A DNA stretch of 23,506 nt, from positions 1 to 23,506 of the forward strand of contig JAFUJS010000005.1 of NCBI GenBank assembly GCA_017468115.1. Direction: 5' to 3'. Source of the stretch: Clostridia bacterium. GTDB lineage: Bacteria; Bacillota_A; Clostridia; Oscillospirales; CAG-272. The position numbers and the translations under genes are program-made. Position 1 is the stretch's first letter. Every line of letters starts with the position of its first letter. Shown one piece after another: positions 1 to 7,251 of the stretch. The notes below the pieces were generated by a model. The model saw only the letters and a program-made list of their open reading frames with translations, did not search any database and had not been told where the DNA came from.

Positions 1-22
1 GACAGACAGACAGACAGACAGA
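1..22. repeat. GACA tetranucleotide microsatellite (cut by window edge)
   Basis: Five and a half perfect copies of GACA open the window, so the tract may extend further left. It lies inside an open frame that runs from base 1 to a TAG at 52-54 (reading Asp-Arg-Gln-Thr repeats, then about ten other residues). A tetranucleotide tract in a coding frame can shift frame when a copy is gained or lost. Confidence 0.85.
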
Positions 23-54
23 ACGGTAACTCTGTAGTTTTTGCATACAATTAG
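1..54 (+). CDS. Possible C-terminal tail of an upstream gene (partial)
   Basis: Frame 1 is open from the first base to TAG at 52-54 and is followed five bases later by a strong intrinsic terminator, which is the layout expected at the end of a gene. Only 17 residues are visible: a DRQT tetrapeptide repeat and then NGNSVVFAYN. Frame 2 would stop at 36 and frame 3 at 27, so the number of GACA copies decides which C-terminus is read. No function can be given. It may equally be non-coding. Confidence 0.25.
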   Translation, partial: DRQTDRQNGNSVVFAYN

Positions 55-59
55 ATAAA

Positions 60-94
60 AAAGCCATTTGGGCAGATTTTGCCCAAATGGCTTT
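60..94 (+). terminator. Strong intrinsic terminator
   Basis: A perfect 15-bp stem (AAAGCCATTTGGGCA with its complement at 80-94) with a GATTT loop, A-rich on the 5' side and followed by TTTCTATATTTT. It separates whatever lies to the left from the gene at 133. It could act on both strands. Confidence 0.85.
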
Positions 95-132
95 CTATAT
101 TTTACAGTTAAAAACAATAAAAGGAGAGAAAA

Positions 133-1710
133 ATGGATCAAAAACAAATCAATCAAAAACAAACAGGAAGACTGGTAACCGGCATTATTGCGGCAGCACT
201 ATTCTTTATTAACGCAATAATTGTCGTAACGTCGAGCTTTAGCGTGTCGGTGCTAATTTTCTTTGCTATGACAGCGGCGATGGTTCTTTTTGCACTTGGC
301 AAAAGGCTACCTTCAGCAATTATAACCTTCGTTTGTACTGCAATGTGGATAGTTAACATAATTTCAATTGTTGATTTGAGAACACACTATGTTTATATGT
401 ACGAGAACTATGAGATTGCATTGTTTAGCGCAATTGCAGTACTCATCGGCTATGCCCTTTTGGGCGTTGCTATGATATTGCCAAAGGCAAAATTTGCAGC
501 GCTGGTATTACCTGCAGTTACACTTATTTTTGATATTATTCAAGTAAATGAAAGTAAGTACTATCTTGAAGAGCCAATGCTCATTCTTGGCATACTTTTT
601 GTAATAGTGATTTATGTTTTGGCGGCACTTAGCTGTATTTTGGCAAAGCCGGAGGCTAAGAAGGCAGCTACACAACCAAACGGACAAGCGCCAGTAGCAG
701 GACAAACACCGGTAGCAGGACAAGCTCCAATGAACACAGTGCAGCAACCAAACATTCAACCGGTAGCCTATGACCAACAGACAGGAAGCCCAATTTATGG
801 CTACGACCAATTTACAGGTCGCCCAATCTATGGTTATGACCAAAACGGAAGACCGGTTTATGGCTTTGACCAAAGTGGCTATCCAATTATCGGCTTTGAC
901 CCAAATGGCTACCCAATCTACGGCTACGACCAGTACGGTCAGCCAATATATGAGCCTGCAGGCTACGAGGCAGAAACCGACAGCTGGAGACAGAGCGCAA
1001 ACGAAAGACTTGAGGAGGATATGAAAAACGTTGAGAAGAAGAGATACACCTCAGGACTTGTAAGGGTGTTCCTGCTCAACATCATTACCTTCGGAATTTA
1101 CAGGCTTTACTGGATTTACAAAACAACAAAGTTCCTAAACAGATACGACACAATGAACCCGAAGAGGGACCCGGGCTTAAGCCTGCTTTTCTGTATGTTC
1201 GTTCCGTTCTATGCGGCTTACTGGATGTACAAGACAAATCTTGCCCTTGAGGGTATGGATGAGGCAAATGTAATGGCAGAAAGCGCCGCATTGATGGTTG
1301 GTGTTTTTGATATCGTTGCCCCTCAAGCAACACTTATCTATACACAGAGCAAAATCAACGACGTTGTAAACGGCTCTATGGAAAGACAATCGCCCGACTT
1401 TTCCGATTGCAAGAGAAGTCCTGTTTCCGCCTTCTTCTGGTCCTTTATCACAGGCGGACTTCTTGGATTTTTCTGGACACTCAGGGTTGCAACAGCAATT
1501 CAGAATACCAAGGGCTTTGCCTTGTCTCCTGTTGCGTGGGCAATTCTTGGCGTTATCTTCCCACCTGCAAATATGTTTTTTGCACTGCAGGTTGGCAGAG
1601 TAATCGACAGCGGTAACAACAGAAGATGCGCCCACCTTGCAATCGCAAGCGCAATGATTCCTTCCTTCCACATCGCAATTTTGCAGGAAAGAATCAACCA
1701 AGAAATCTAA
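133..1710 (+). CDS. Polytopic membrane protein with YDQ-type decapeptide repeats and DUF4234-like C-terminal region
   Basis: A 525-residue predicted integral membrane protein. Residues 13-172 form about six hydrophobic segments. Residues 173-211 are a Pro/Gln-rich linker with PVAGQ repeats. Residues 213-274 are six tandem units of the form Y/F-D-x-x-G-x-P-I/V-Y/I-G. Residues 280-305 are charged and may be helical. Residues 308-370 (NIITFGIYRLYWIYKTTKF and a second YWMYKTN copy) resemble the DUF4234 family, and more membrane segments run to the C-terminus. The start is fixed by AAGGAGAG at 120-127 just before ATG 133. No clear sigma-A promoter is visible between the terminator at 60-94 and the start. 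DUF4234 proteins have no firm function. The repeat region probably lies in the cytoplasm or outside as a flexible tyrosine-rich linker; its role is unknown. Confidence 0.8.
   Translation: MDQKQINQKQTGRLVTGIIAAALFFINAIIVVTSSFSVSVLIFFAMTAAMVLFALGKRLPSAIITFVCTAMWIVNIISIVDLRTHYVYMYENYEIALFSAIAVLIGYALLGVAMILPKAKFAALVLPAVTLIFDIIQVNESKYYLEEPMLILGILFVIVIYVLAALSCILAKPEAKKAATQPNGQAPVAGQTPVAGQAPMNTVQQPNIQPVAYDQQTGSPIYGYDQFTGRPIYGYDQNGRPVYGFDQSGYPIIGFDPNGYPIYGYDQYGQPIYEPAGYEAETDSWRQSANERLEEDMKNVEKKRYTSGLVRVFLLNIITFGIYRLYWIYKTTKFLNRYDTMNPKRDPGLSLLFCMFVPFYAAYWMYKTNLALEGMDEANVMAESAALMVGVFDIVAPQATLIYTQSKINDVVNGSMERQSPDFSDCKRSPVSAFFWSFITGGLLGFFWTLRVATAIQNTKGFALSPVAWAILGVIFPPANMFFALQVGRVIDSGNNRRCAHLAIASAMIPSFHIAILQERINQEI
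769..954 (+). repeat. In-frame tandem repeat, six units of 10-11 codons
   Basis: The DNA encodes six consecutive units of the pattern YDQ-xG-x-PIYG, the first two of 11 codons and the other four of 10. Units are similar but not identical at the DNA level (for example 'ggctacgacca' and 'ggttatgacca'), so the array is older than a recent slippage event. It sits between two membrane regions of the protein. Confidence 0.85.
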
Positions 1711-2115
1711 TAAACCGAAGAAAAGACACTGGCTTAGCGTGTTATCCTTAACGGAGAACACGCAATCAAATCCGTCTACGAGAACCCCCAAAAAGTCTGC
1801 GACTTTTCGGGGAATCCCTATTCGACGGGTGAAATCCACCTTCGGTGGATGAAATCCTGCTTTGCAGGGTTGAAGTTAGATGGATTTGATTTCATCCAAG
1901 GACTCGACCTTGGATTTCATCTGAACGAAGTGAAGATTTCATCGTTGCCGTGCAACGATTTCATTCAACCAACAGAAAAAAGAGATAACATTTCGGCTAG
2001 GAACCGATTTGTTATCTCTTTCTTTCGTTATAAGGACCTGCTACGCAGAACCTTGTTATTCGCTTAGCTCATAATAAAGGGGCTGGGGCTTAGCCCGTTC
2101 CGCCTGTGTCTTTTT
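1711..2115. repeat. Intergenic field of hairpins with GATTTCAT spacers (no gene)
   Basis: No credible gene is present. I can read at least ten dyads: 1737-1763 (GCGTGTT/AACACGC), 1772-1828 (CCGTC/GACGG) enclosing 1786-1812 (CCCC...GGGG), 1834-1850 (ATCCACC TTC GGTGGAT), 1856-1868 (CCTGC TTT GCAGG), 1882-1897, 1896-1913 (CCAAGG/CCTTGG), 1941-1959 (ATCGTTGC CGT GCAACGAT), 1979-2021, about 2027-2056, and 2086-2096. The short hairpins between 1831 and 1965 are separated by GAAATC on the left and by its complement GATTTCAT on the right, so the module is itself roughly palindromic. AAAAGACAC at 1721 and GTGTCTTTT at 2105 frame the region as an outer inverted pair. It resembles dispersed hairpin repeats seen in Clostridia genomes. 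Confidence 0.75.
1979..2021. terminator. Candidate bidirectional terminator inside the hairpin field
   Basis: AAAGAGATAACA (1979-1990) pairs perfectly with TGTTATCTCTTT (2010-2021). The loop holds a further TCGG/CCGA stem. It is preceded by A-runs and followed by TCTTTCGTT. This is the best terminator for the gene ending at 1710, although it lies about 270 bases downstream. Confidence 0.55.
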
Positions 2116-2181
2116 TACTCTTGTTTAGATTGAATTAATATTAGCGTGTATAATATATGCTAGAATAGTGTGTCGAAATTC

Positions 2182-2210
2182 TTGACAAATTGTCGAAAAT
2201 ATAGTATGCT
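2182..2210 (+). promoter_or_regulatory. Sigma-A promoter of the fakA-acpP operon
   Basis: TTGACA at 2182-2187, a 17-bp spacer and TATGCT at 2205-2210. Transcription would start near 2217, leaving a leader of about 50 bases. A perfect 11-bp palindrome (GACAAATTGTC, 2184-2194) overlaps the -35 box, and TGTCGAAA occurs twice as a direct repeat (2171-2178 and 2191-2198), exactly 20 bases apart, flanking the -35. Confidence 0.75.
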
Positions 2211-2222
2211 AGACAGCAGAGC

Positions 2223-2244
2223 CTTATTATATAAATATAATAAG
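2223..2244. promoter_or_regulatory. Perfect 10-bp dyad just downstream of the fakA promoter (operator candidate)
   Basis: CTTATTATAT at 2223-2232 and ATATAATAAG at 2235-2244 are perfect complements separated by AA. The dyad begins about six bases after the predicted transcription start and ends before the ribosome binding site at 2254-2259. This is where a repressor such as FapR or a FabT-like protein acts in other Firmicutes lipid operons. The sequence does not match an operator I know, so the regulator is unassigned. Confidence 0.5.
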
Positions 2245-2265
2245 AGAGTATTGAAGGAGCTTTTT

Positions 2266-3897
2266 ATGAGTACAAGACTTCTTGATGGAAACGGCCTTAA
2301 GCGTATGCTTCTTGGGGGAAGCGAGGGGGTTAAGGCGCAAATCGAGACCATAAACGACTTAAACGTTTTCCCTGTGCCCGACGGAGATACAGGCACAAAT
2401 ATGGCAAAGACCATTGAGGGGGGCGTTTGTAAAATACTTTCCCTTGAAAATGCAGACGTTGGCGAGATGATGGTTGAGTTTTCCAAGGGCGCGCTTTTTG
2501 GCGCAAGAGGAAACTCCGGCGTAATTCTTTCCCAATACTTCAAGGGCGTTGCCCTTTATCTGGACGGCAAAAGCGAGGTAAGCCCACAGGAGCTTGCAGA
2601 GGCATTTTTGTCCGGTGTTGACAAGGCATACCATGCTGTTGCAAACCCTGTTGAGGGTACAATGCTTACTGTGTTTAGAGAGGGTGCGGAATATGGCAGC
2701 TCCCACAGGGCGCAGGACATAGAGTCTATGCTTGAATACATAATTGACGAGTCCAAAAGGTCCCTTGAAAAAACAAAGGAAATCTTGCCTGCGCTTATTG
2801 AGGCGGGGGTTGTTGACTCGGGAGGAATGGGCTATCTTTGCTTCCTTAAGGGAATGCTTGCAGGACTTTTGGGAGAGGAAATTAAGGTGGAGCCTGTTTC
2901 CCAAGCGACAGAGAGCATAAACTACGATTTGTTTACTGCCGACTCTGTTTTGGAGTTTGGCTACTGCACAGAATGCCTTGTAAGGCTTCAAAATGCCAAG
3001 GGCGGGGTTGACTCCTTTGACAAGGACGCATTTACTCGTGAGCTTGAGGCAAAGGGCTGTAACTCAATAGTTATTTTGACCGATGGCGATATTTTGAAGC
3101 TCCATGCCCATACAATGACACCCGGCGATATACTTACTATGTGTCAGCGCCACGGCGAGTTTTTGAACATTAAAATTGAAAATATGTCCCTTCAGCACTC
3201 TGAAAAAATCGAGAACCAAAAGGGACCCAAAAAGCAATACGGTGTTGTTACCGTTGCCTCGGGCGAGGGCTTTAAGGCGCTCTTTTCCGACCTTGGGGCA
3301 GACGTGGTTATTGACGGCGGACAGACAGGAAACCCACCTGCGGAAGCGTTCCTTTCTGCCTTTGAGAGTCTAAACTGCGAGAGCATTATAGTTCTTCCAA
3401 ATAACAAAAATATAGTTCTTACAGCAAATCAGGCGGCGGAGCTTTGGGGCAAGGGCAACGTCTATGTTGTTCCGACAAAAACCCTTTGTCAGGGCTACTC
3501 GGCGCTAACCATGTTTACCGAGGGCATTGAGGATTTAGACGAGCAAATTGCAGGAATGAGCGGAGCTATTGATATGGTAGCGTCCTGCGAAATTACCGAG
3601 GCTATAAGAGATGCCCACATAAACGGCATAGAGGTTAAGGAGGGTCAGACAATCGGCGTTCTTGACGGAGAGCTGGTGTGCGCCTCTGCTACCGAGCTTG
3701 AGGCTATTATTTCAACAATCGAGCAAATAGAGGATATAGAGGACCGTGAAATCCTTACCGTCTTTGTAGGCAAGGGTGTTAGCGACGAGGAAAGAATTGA
3801 GGCTGTGGGCGCTCTTGAGGACAAATTTGACCACCTTTCGGTAGAGGCGGTAATTGGCGGACAAGAGGTTTACAGATATTTAATTTCTGTGGAGTAA
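2266..3897 (+). CDS. fakA: Fatty acid kinase catalytic subunit FakA (DAK2/DhaL-domain protein)
   Basis: A 543-residue cytoplasmic kinase that phosphorylates a fatty acid held by a FakB (DegV) partner, giving acyl-phosphate for phospholipid synthesis. The N-terminal DhaL nucleotide-binding domain has NVFPVPDGDTGTNM at 33-46 with its metal-binding Asp residues, then GARGNSGVILSQ and VDSGGMGYL. The middle region has YCTE and HAHT blocks, which in Staphylococcus FakA lie in the zinc-containing linker domain. The C-terminal third matches the FakB-interacting region. Length agrees with the family (about 550). I chose ATG 2266, with AAGGAGC at 2254-2260. An upstream GTG at 2170 in the same frame lies inside the promoter and would have to be read before the start of transcription. 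First gene of a five-gene operon; plsX follows after 3 bases. Confidence 0.9.
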   Translation: MSTRLLDGNGLKRMLLGGSEGVKAQIETINDLNVFPVPDGDTGTNMAKTIEGGVCKILSLENADVGEMMVEFSKGALFGARGNSGVILSQYFKGVALYLDGKSEVSPQELAEAFLSGVDKAYHAVANPVEGTMLTVFREGAEYGSSHRAQDIESMLEYIIDESKRSLEKTKEILPALIEAGVVDSGGMGYLCFLKGMLAGLLGEEIKVEPVSQATESINYDLFTADSVLEFGYCTECLVRLQNAKGGVDSFDKDAFTRELEAKGCNSIVILTDGDILKLHAHTMTPGDILTMCQRHGEFLNIKIENMSLQHSEKIENQKGPKKQYGVVTVASGEGFKALFSDLGADVVIDGGQTGNPPAEAFLSAFESLNCESIIVLPNNKNIVLTANQAAELWGKGNVYVVPTKTLCQGYSALTMFTEGIEDLDEQIAGMSGAIDMVASCEITEAIRDAHINGIEVKEGQTIGVLDGELVCASATELEAIISTIEQIEDIEDREILTVFVGKGVSDEERIEAVGALEDKFDHLSVEAVIGGQEVYRYLISVE

Positions 3898-3900
3898 ATT

Positions 3901-4893
3901 ATGAAAAGATATAAAATTGCAATAGATGTTATGGGTAACGACAGCGCCCCTGAGGTGCTGATTAAGGGCGCGGTTGACGCTCTTGAATTAAACCCCGACC
4001 TTGACCTTGCCCTCTTTGGAGACGAGGCGATAATTAACAAGGTGCTAAGCGAAAGCGGTGCAGACAGAGAAAGGGTTGAGGTGGTTGGCACCACACAGGT
4101 TATTACCAACTACGATAACCCCATGGAGGCTATCTTTACAAAATCGGACTCCTCGCTTGTTAAGGCGCTGATTGCCCTTAGCGAGAGGGACGATATTCTT
4201 GGCCTTATCAACGGTGGCTCAACAGGTGCGCTCATTGGCGGCGCCCTAAGATACAACCCTGCAAAAACCCCTACAAGGCCGGCGCTTGCGGCAACTCTGC
4301 CAAGTGAAAACGGCGGCTTTACCTGTATTGTTGATATGGGCGCAAATATTGACTGCACCCCATCTCAGCTCCTTGGCTTTGCAAGACAGGGCACAGATTT
4401 TATGAAGAGATTTTACAGCATTGAAAACCCACGTGTGGGCTTGCTCTCCAATGGTAGCGAGGAAACAAAGGGCAATAAGCTGGTTAAGGAAACCCACAAG
4501 CTTCTTAAGGAGGCACAGGACCTAAACTTCATCGGCAACATCGAGGGCAACCGTGCTCTCTCTGGCGACTGCGACGTTTTGGTTGCGGACGGCTTTGCAG
4601 GCAATCAGGTATTCAAGTGCTCCGAGGGTATTGCAAGAAGGCTTATTACAGATATAGTTAAGTACGCAAAAAAGACAGGAAGCAAGGAAATTATGGGTCT
4701 TGTTGCCCACCTTATGGCAGTTTACGATTTCAGCGCACTTGGCGGCGGTGTTCTTTTGGGAGTTGGCAAGCCTGTAATTAAGGCTCGTGGCGAATGCAGC
4801 AGCGACTCCATTAAGAATACCTCATCAATGCTTCTTAATATGCTGAAAAACCAACACCTATTTGAAGGAAGGGACACACGAAATGGAAATTAA
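3901..4893 (+). CDS. plsX: Phosphate acyltransferase PlsX
   Basis: A 330-residue soluble enzyme that interconverts acyl-ACP and acyl-phosphate; acyl-phosphate is then used by the glycerol-3-phosphate acyltransferase PlsY. The N-terminus IAIDVMGNDSAPEVLIKGA is the family signature, followed by NGGSTGALI, RPALAATLPS and LLSNGSEETKGN, all typical of PlsX, and the length matches the family. Start ATG follows GTGGAG within the fakA stop region, with only 3 bases between the genes. Its last 11 bases overlap the next gene, which suggests translational coupling with the DegV protein. The fakA-plsX-degV order places host-derived or recycled fatty acids (through Fak) and newly made acyl chains (through ACP) at one acyl-phosphate pool. 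No plsY is visible in the window. Confidence 0.95.
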   Translation: MKRYKIAIDVMGNDSAPEVLIKGAVDALELNPDLDLALFGDEAIINKVLSESGADRERVEVVGTTQVITNYDNPMEAIFTKSDSSLVKALIALSERDDILGLINGGSTGALIGGALRYNPAKTPTRPALAATLPSENGGFTCIVDMGANIDCTPSQLLGFARQGTDFMKRFYSIENPRVGLLSNGSEETKGNKLVKETHKLLKEAQDLNFIGNIEGNRALSGDCDVLVADGFAGNQVFKCSEGIARRLITDIVKYAKKTGSKEIMGLVAHLMAVYDFSALGGGVLLGVGKPVIKARGECSSDSIKNTSSMLLNMLKNQHLFEGRDTRNGN

Positions 4894-5788
4894 AAGAAGA
4901 GTGGCATGTACCTCAACGGGCTGTATCGAATACGGTCCTGAAAGATACAAAAATCACGACATCGACATTATTCGCATTCACGTTCACTTTAAGGGCAAGG
5001 AATACCTAGAGGGCTTTGATTTGGACCCCGTTAAGTTCTACGAGGAGCTTGAGGCACTTGAGGATCCAAAGAAGAACCTGCCATACACCTCTATGCCTAC
5101 AAGAGAGGAAATTACAGCCTGCTTTGACAAGGCGGTAAACGACGGCGTTGGGGAAATGATTGTAATTGCGCTCAGCTCCGTGCTTGGCGGTACATATAAC
5201 CTTATTCGTCTTATTGCCGAGGAATACGAGGGCAAAATTGACATTACCGTTATCGACTCAAAGATTACCTGCTTTGGCGAGGGTATGCTGGCAATTAAGG
5301 CAGCGGAAATGATGGAAAACGGTGTTCCAACCGACCAAATTATCAAGGAAATTCATTGGATGATGGACCATCAGGAGTTCCTTGGTGTTGACGGCAAGCT
5401 TGACTACCTTATCTACAACGGCAGACTTAAGGGCGGCAAGGCATTTATGGGCAAGATGCTTAATATTTGTCCTGTTGTTCACTTTACACACGAGGGCGAG
5501 CTTTGTGCCCTTCAAAGCGTAAGAACACCGAAAAAGGCGCTTATGAAAACCTGCGAGGTTTTGAAGGAGCTTATCGGCGACAGAGACCCTAAGGACTACC
5601 TGCTTTGGCACACCTACACAGGACCTTCTCTTATCAAGGAGCTTGTTGAGATAGAGAAGGGCTACGGTATTGAGACCAACCACGAGGCAGTTATTGTTTC
5701 TCCTGTTAGCGGCTGCCACAACGGACCATGGCTTGCAGGCTACGGACTTTTGTTCCTTCGCCGTGAGGATGAGCCACTAGAGGACTAA
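4883..5788 (+). CDS. DegV family fatty-acid binding protein (FakB-like)
   Basis: A 301-residue DegV-fold protein, likely the lipid-carrying partner of the FakA three genes earlier. Readable blocks are YTSMPTREE at 68-76, where DegV proteins have a TSxPS motif, IALSSVLGGTYN at 95-106 (usual form LSSGLSGTYQ), and TVIDSK at 122-127. The N-terminal block is ACTSTGCIEYG, whereas most DegV proteins start with a version of TDSTSDL, so the conserved aspartate appears to be missing. Start ATG 4883 is preceded by GGAAGGG at 4867-4873; a TTG at 4862 in the same frame would include that ribosome binding site. The gene overlaps plsX by 11 bases. Family assignment is strong; the specific acyl chain bound is unknown. 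Confidence 0.85.
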   Translation: MEIKRRVACTSTGCIEYGPERYKNHDIDIIRIHVHFKGKEYLEGFDLDPVKFYEELEALEDPKKNLPYTSMPTREEITACFDKAVNDGVGEMIVIALSSVLGGTYNLIRLIAEEYEGKIDITVIDSKITCFGEGMLAIKAAEMMENGVPTDQIIKEIHWMMDHQEFLGVDGKLDYLIYNGRLKGGKAFMGKMLNICPVVHFTHEGELCALQSVRTPKKALMKTCEVLKELIGDRDPKDYLLWHTYTGPSLIKELVEIEKGYGIETNHEAVIVSPVSGCHNGPWLAGYGLLFLRREDEPLED

Positions 5789-5791
5789 TTT

Positions 5792-6922
5792 ATGAATGAG
5801 ATTAGAATTGTTGAGGTAAAAAGCTGCAAGGACAGGCACGACTTTGTTAACTTTCCTCTGAAGCTTTACAAAACCTGTGAATTTTTTGTTCCACCACTAT
5901 ACGGAGACGAAATGGCGCTTTTCAAAAAGAAAAACGCATATTCCTCTACCTGTGAATCTGTTTTCTTCCTTGCAAAGAGAGGAAAAGAGGTGGTTGGACG
6001 TATACAAGGCATTTTACAGCACCAATCAAACGAGATAAGAAACGAAAAAAGGGTGCGCTTTACAAGGTTCGATTCTGTAAACGAGCAGGCAGTTGCCACA
6101 GCGCTGTTTGAGGCTCTTGAGAATTGGGCAAGAGAAAAGGGCATGGATACCATGTGCGGACCTCTTGGCTATAACGACCTTGAAAGAGAGGGCTTGCTTA
6201 TCGAGGGCTTTGGCGAGATGTCAACCTTTGAGGAGCAGTATAGCTACAGCTATTACCCACAACTTATAGAGGCTTGCGGCTACGAGAAGGAAATTGACTG
6301 GCTGGAGTCTCAAATCAGAGCGCCCAAAACGAAAAATGATATGCTAAAAAGGGTTGCACAGCGTGCAATGGAGATAAATAAGCTCCACGTTGTAGACCCC
6401 ACAAAATACACCAAAAGGCAGTACATAAACAAGTACAAGGAGGGTGTTTTTGAGTGCATTGACCGTTGCTACAGCCATCTTTACGGCACCGTGCCAATGA
6501 CCGAGGAATCAAAGAAGCAAATTGTAGACCAATTTATTATGATTCTAAACCCAAAATACTTGATAATCATTTGCGACGAAAACGAAAAGGTTGTTTCCTT
6601 CGCACTTTGCCTGCCTGCAATTGGCGGGGCCTTGCAAAAGAGCGGCGGCAGGCTTACAATCCCGGCCCTTATAAGACTCTTTAAGGCTATAAAAAATCCA
6701 AGGGTTGTAGACCTTGCGCTAATCGGTGTTTTGCCCGAATATCAGGCAACAGGCATTAATGCGGTAATGCTTGATAAAATGACAGAATATCTGGAAAATG
6801 GCGAGGTTGACTACTTTGAAACAAACCTTAACCTTGAAACAAATGTTCAGGTTATGTCCCAATGGAAATACTTTGATGCAAGGCAGCACAAGCGCCGTCG
6901 CTCATATAAGAAAGGACTTTAA
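5792..6922 (+). CDS. GNAT-like acyltransferase-fold protein, possibly two GNAT domains
   Basis: A 376-residue soluble protein. Residues 5-115 look like an acyl-CoA N-acyltransferase fold (FVPPLYGDE, then a strand VVGRIQGIL at 68-75, followed by a helix starting near 98). Residues 121-171 carry a block I recognise as conserved but not named (CGPLGYNDLEREGLL, then YSYYPQLIEACGYEKEIDWLE). The C-terminal half has a second GNAT-like core with VLPEYQATGINAVM, which resembles the acyl-CoA pyrophosphate-binding motif. It lies 3 bases after the DegV gene and 2 bases before the acyl carrier protein gene, so it is firmly in the lipid operon, and acyl-ACP or acyl-CoA is a plausible donor. The acceptor is unknown. 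There are no membrane segments. Confidence 0.6.
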   Translation: MNEIRIVEVKSCKDRHDFVNFPLKLYKTCEFFVPPLYGDEMALFKKKNAYSSTCESVFFLAKRGKEVVGRIQGILQHQSNEIRNEKRVRFTRFDSVNEQAVATALFEALENWAREKGMDTMCGPLGYNDLEREGLLIEGFGEMSTFEEQYSYSYYPQLIEACGYEKEIDWLESQIRAPKTKNDMLKRVAQRAMEINKLHVVDPTKYTKRQYINKYKEGVFECIDRCYSHLYGTVPMTEESKKQIVDQFIMILNPKYLIIICDENEKVVSFALCLPAIGGALQKSGGRLTIPALIRLFKAIKNPRVVDLALIGVLPEYQATGINAVMLDKMTEYLENGEVDYFETNLNLETNVQVMSQWKYFDARQHKRRRSYKKGL

Positions 6923-6924
6923 TT

Positions 6925-7152
6925 ATGTTAGATAAGCTAAAGGAAATTTTAGGCAGAGTAAACACCGATATTGATATTGATTCTGTAACAGAGGAAACAA
7001 GAATCGTTGAGGACCTGGGTCTTGACTCCCTTTCGGTAATGCTGTTTGCACTGGAGCTTGAGGCAGCCTTTGACTTCAGATTTACCGAGCCGGTAAGATT
7101 TGAAACCGTTGGTCAGGTTTGCGACTTTGTGGCAGACAAAATTGACGAATAA
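6925..7152 (+). CDS. acpP: Acyl carrier protein
   Basis: A 75-residue acidic protein with EDLGLDSLSVMLFALELEAAF at 29-49 (written here as the known helix II region), in which Ser35 of the DSL motif would carry the 4'-phosphopantetheine arm. Length and charge fit type II fatty acid synthesis ACP. It is the last gene of the fakA operon, two bases after the GNAT-like gene, and is followed directly by a terminator. No other fatty acid synthesis gene lies nearby, so it may be a dedicated carrier for PlsX or for the GNAT-like protein rather than the housekeeping ACP of the cell; that is inference. Confidence 0.93.
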   Translation: MLDKLKEILGRVNTDIDIDSVTEETRIVEDLGLDSLSVMLFALELEAAFDFRFTEPVRFETVGQVCDFVADKIDE

Positions 7153-7156
7153 AACA

Positions 7157-7183
7157 AAAAAGCCTACCCTGTGTAGGCTTTTT
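7157..7183 (+). terminator. Terminator of the fakA-acpP operon
   Basis: AAAAAGCCTAC (7157-7167), loop CCTGT, GTAGGCTTTTT (7173-7183). Perfect 11-bp stem ending in a T-run. The apex reads ACCCTGTGT, shared with other terminators in this window. Confidence 0.9.
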
Positions 7184-7193
7184 GACGTTTATA

Positions 7194-7222
7194 TTGCAAT
7201 TTTACCAAGAATAGTGTATAAT
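7194..7222 (+). promoter_or_regulatory. Sigma-A promoter of plsC
   Basis: TTGCAA at 7194-7199, 17-bp spacer, perfect TATAAT at 7217-7222. It lies 30 bases upstream of the start codon at 7252, giving a leader of about 23 bases with GAGAGGA as ribosome binding site. Confidence 0.75.
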
Positions 7223-7251
7223 GATACATATTACGTTGAGAGGAATGCTTT

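Noticed and set aside
1834..1959. Regularly spaced repeats that could look like a CRISPR array
   Set aside because: The units are different short hairpins with similar spacers; there are no identical 25-40 base repeats with unique spacers and no cas genes.
1849..2067. 72-residue plus-strand frame in the hairpin field
   Set aside because: It is made of inverted repeats, has no ribosome binding site and its translation looks like a hairpin repeat, not a protein.
2149..2154. TATAAT as a second promoter upstream of fakA
   Set aside because: The box is perfect, but there is no -35 at a usable distance; the 2182/2205 pair is much better.
2170..2265. Longer fakA start at GTG 2170
   Set aside because: The GTG lies upstream of and inside the promoter, and the AAGGAGC before ATG 2266 gives a better start matching the FakA family.
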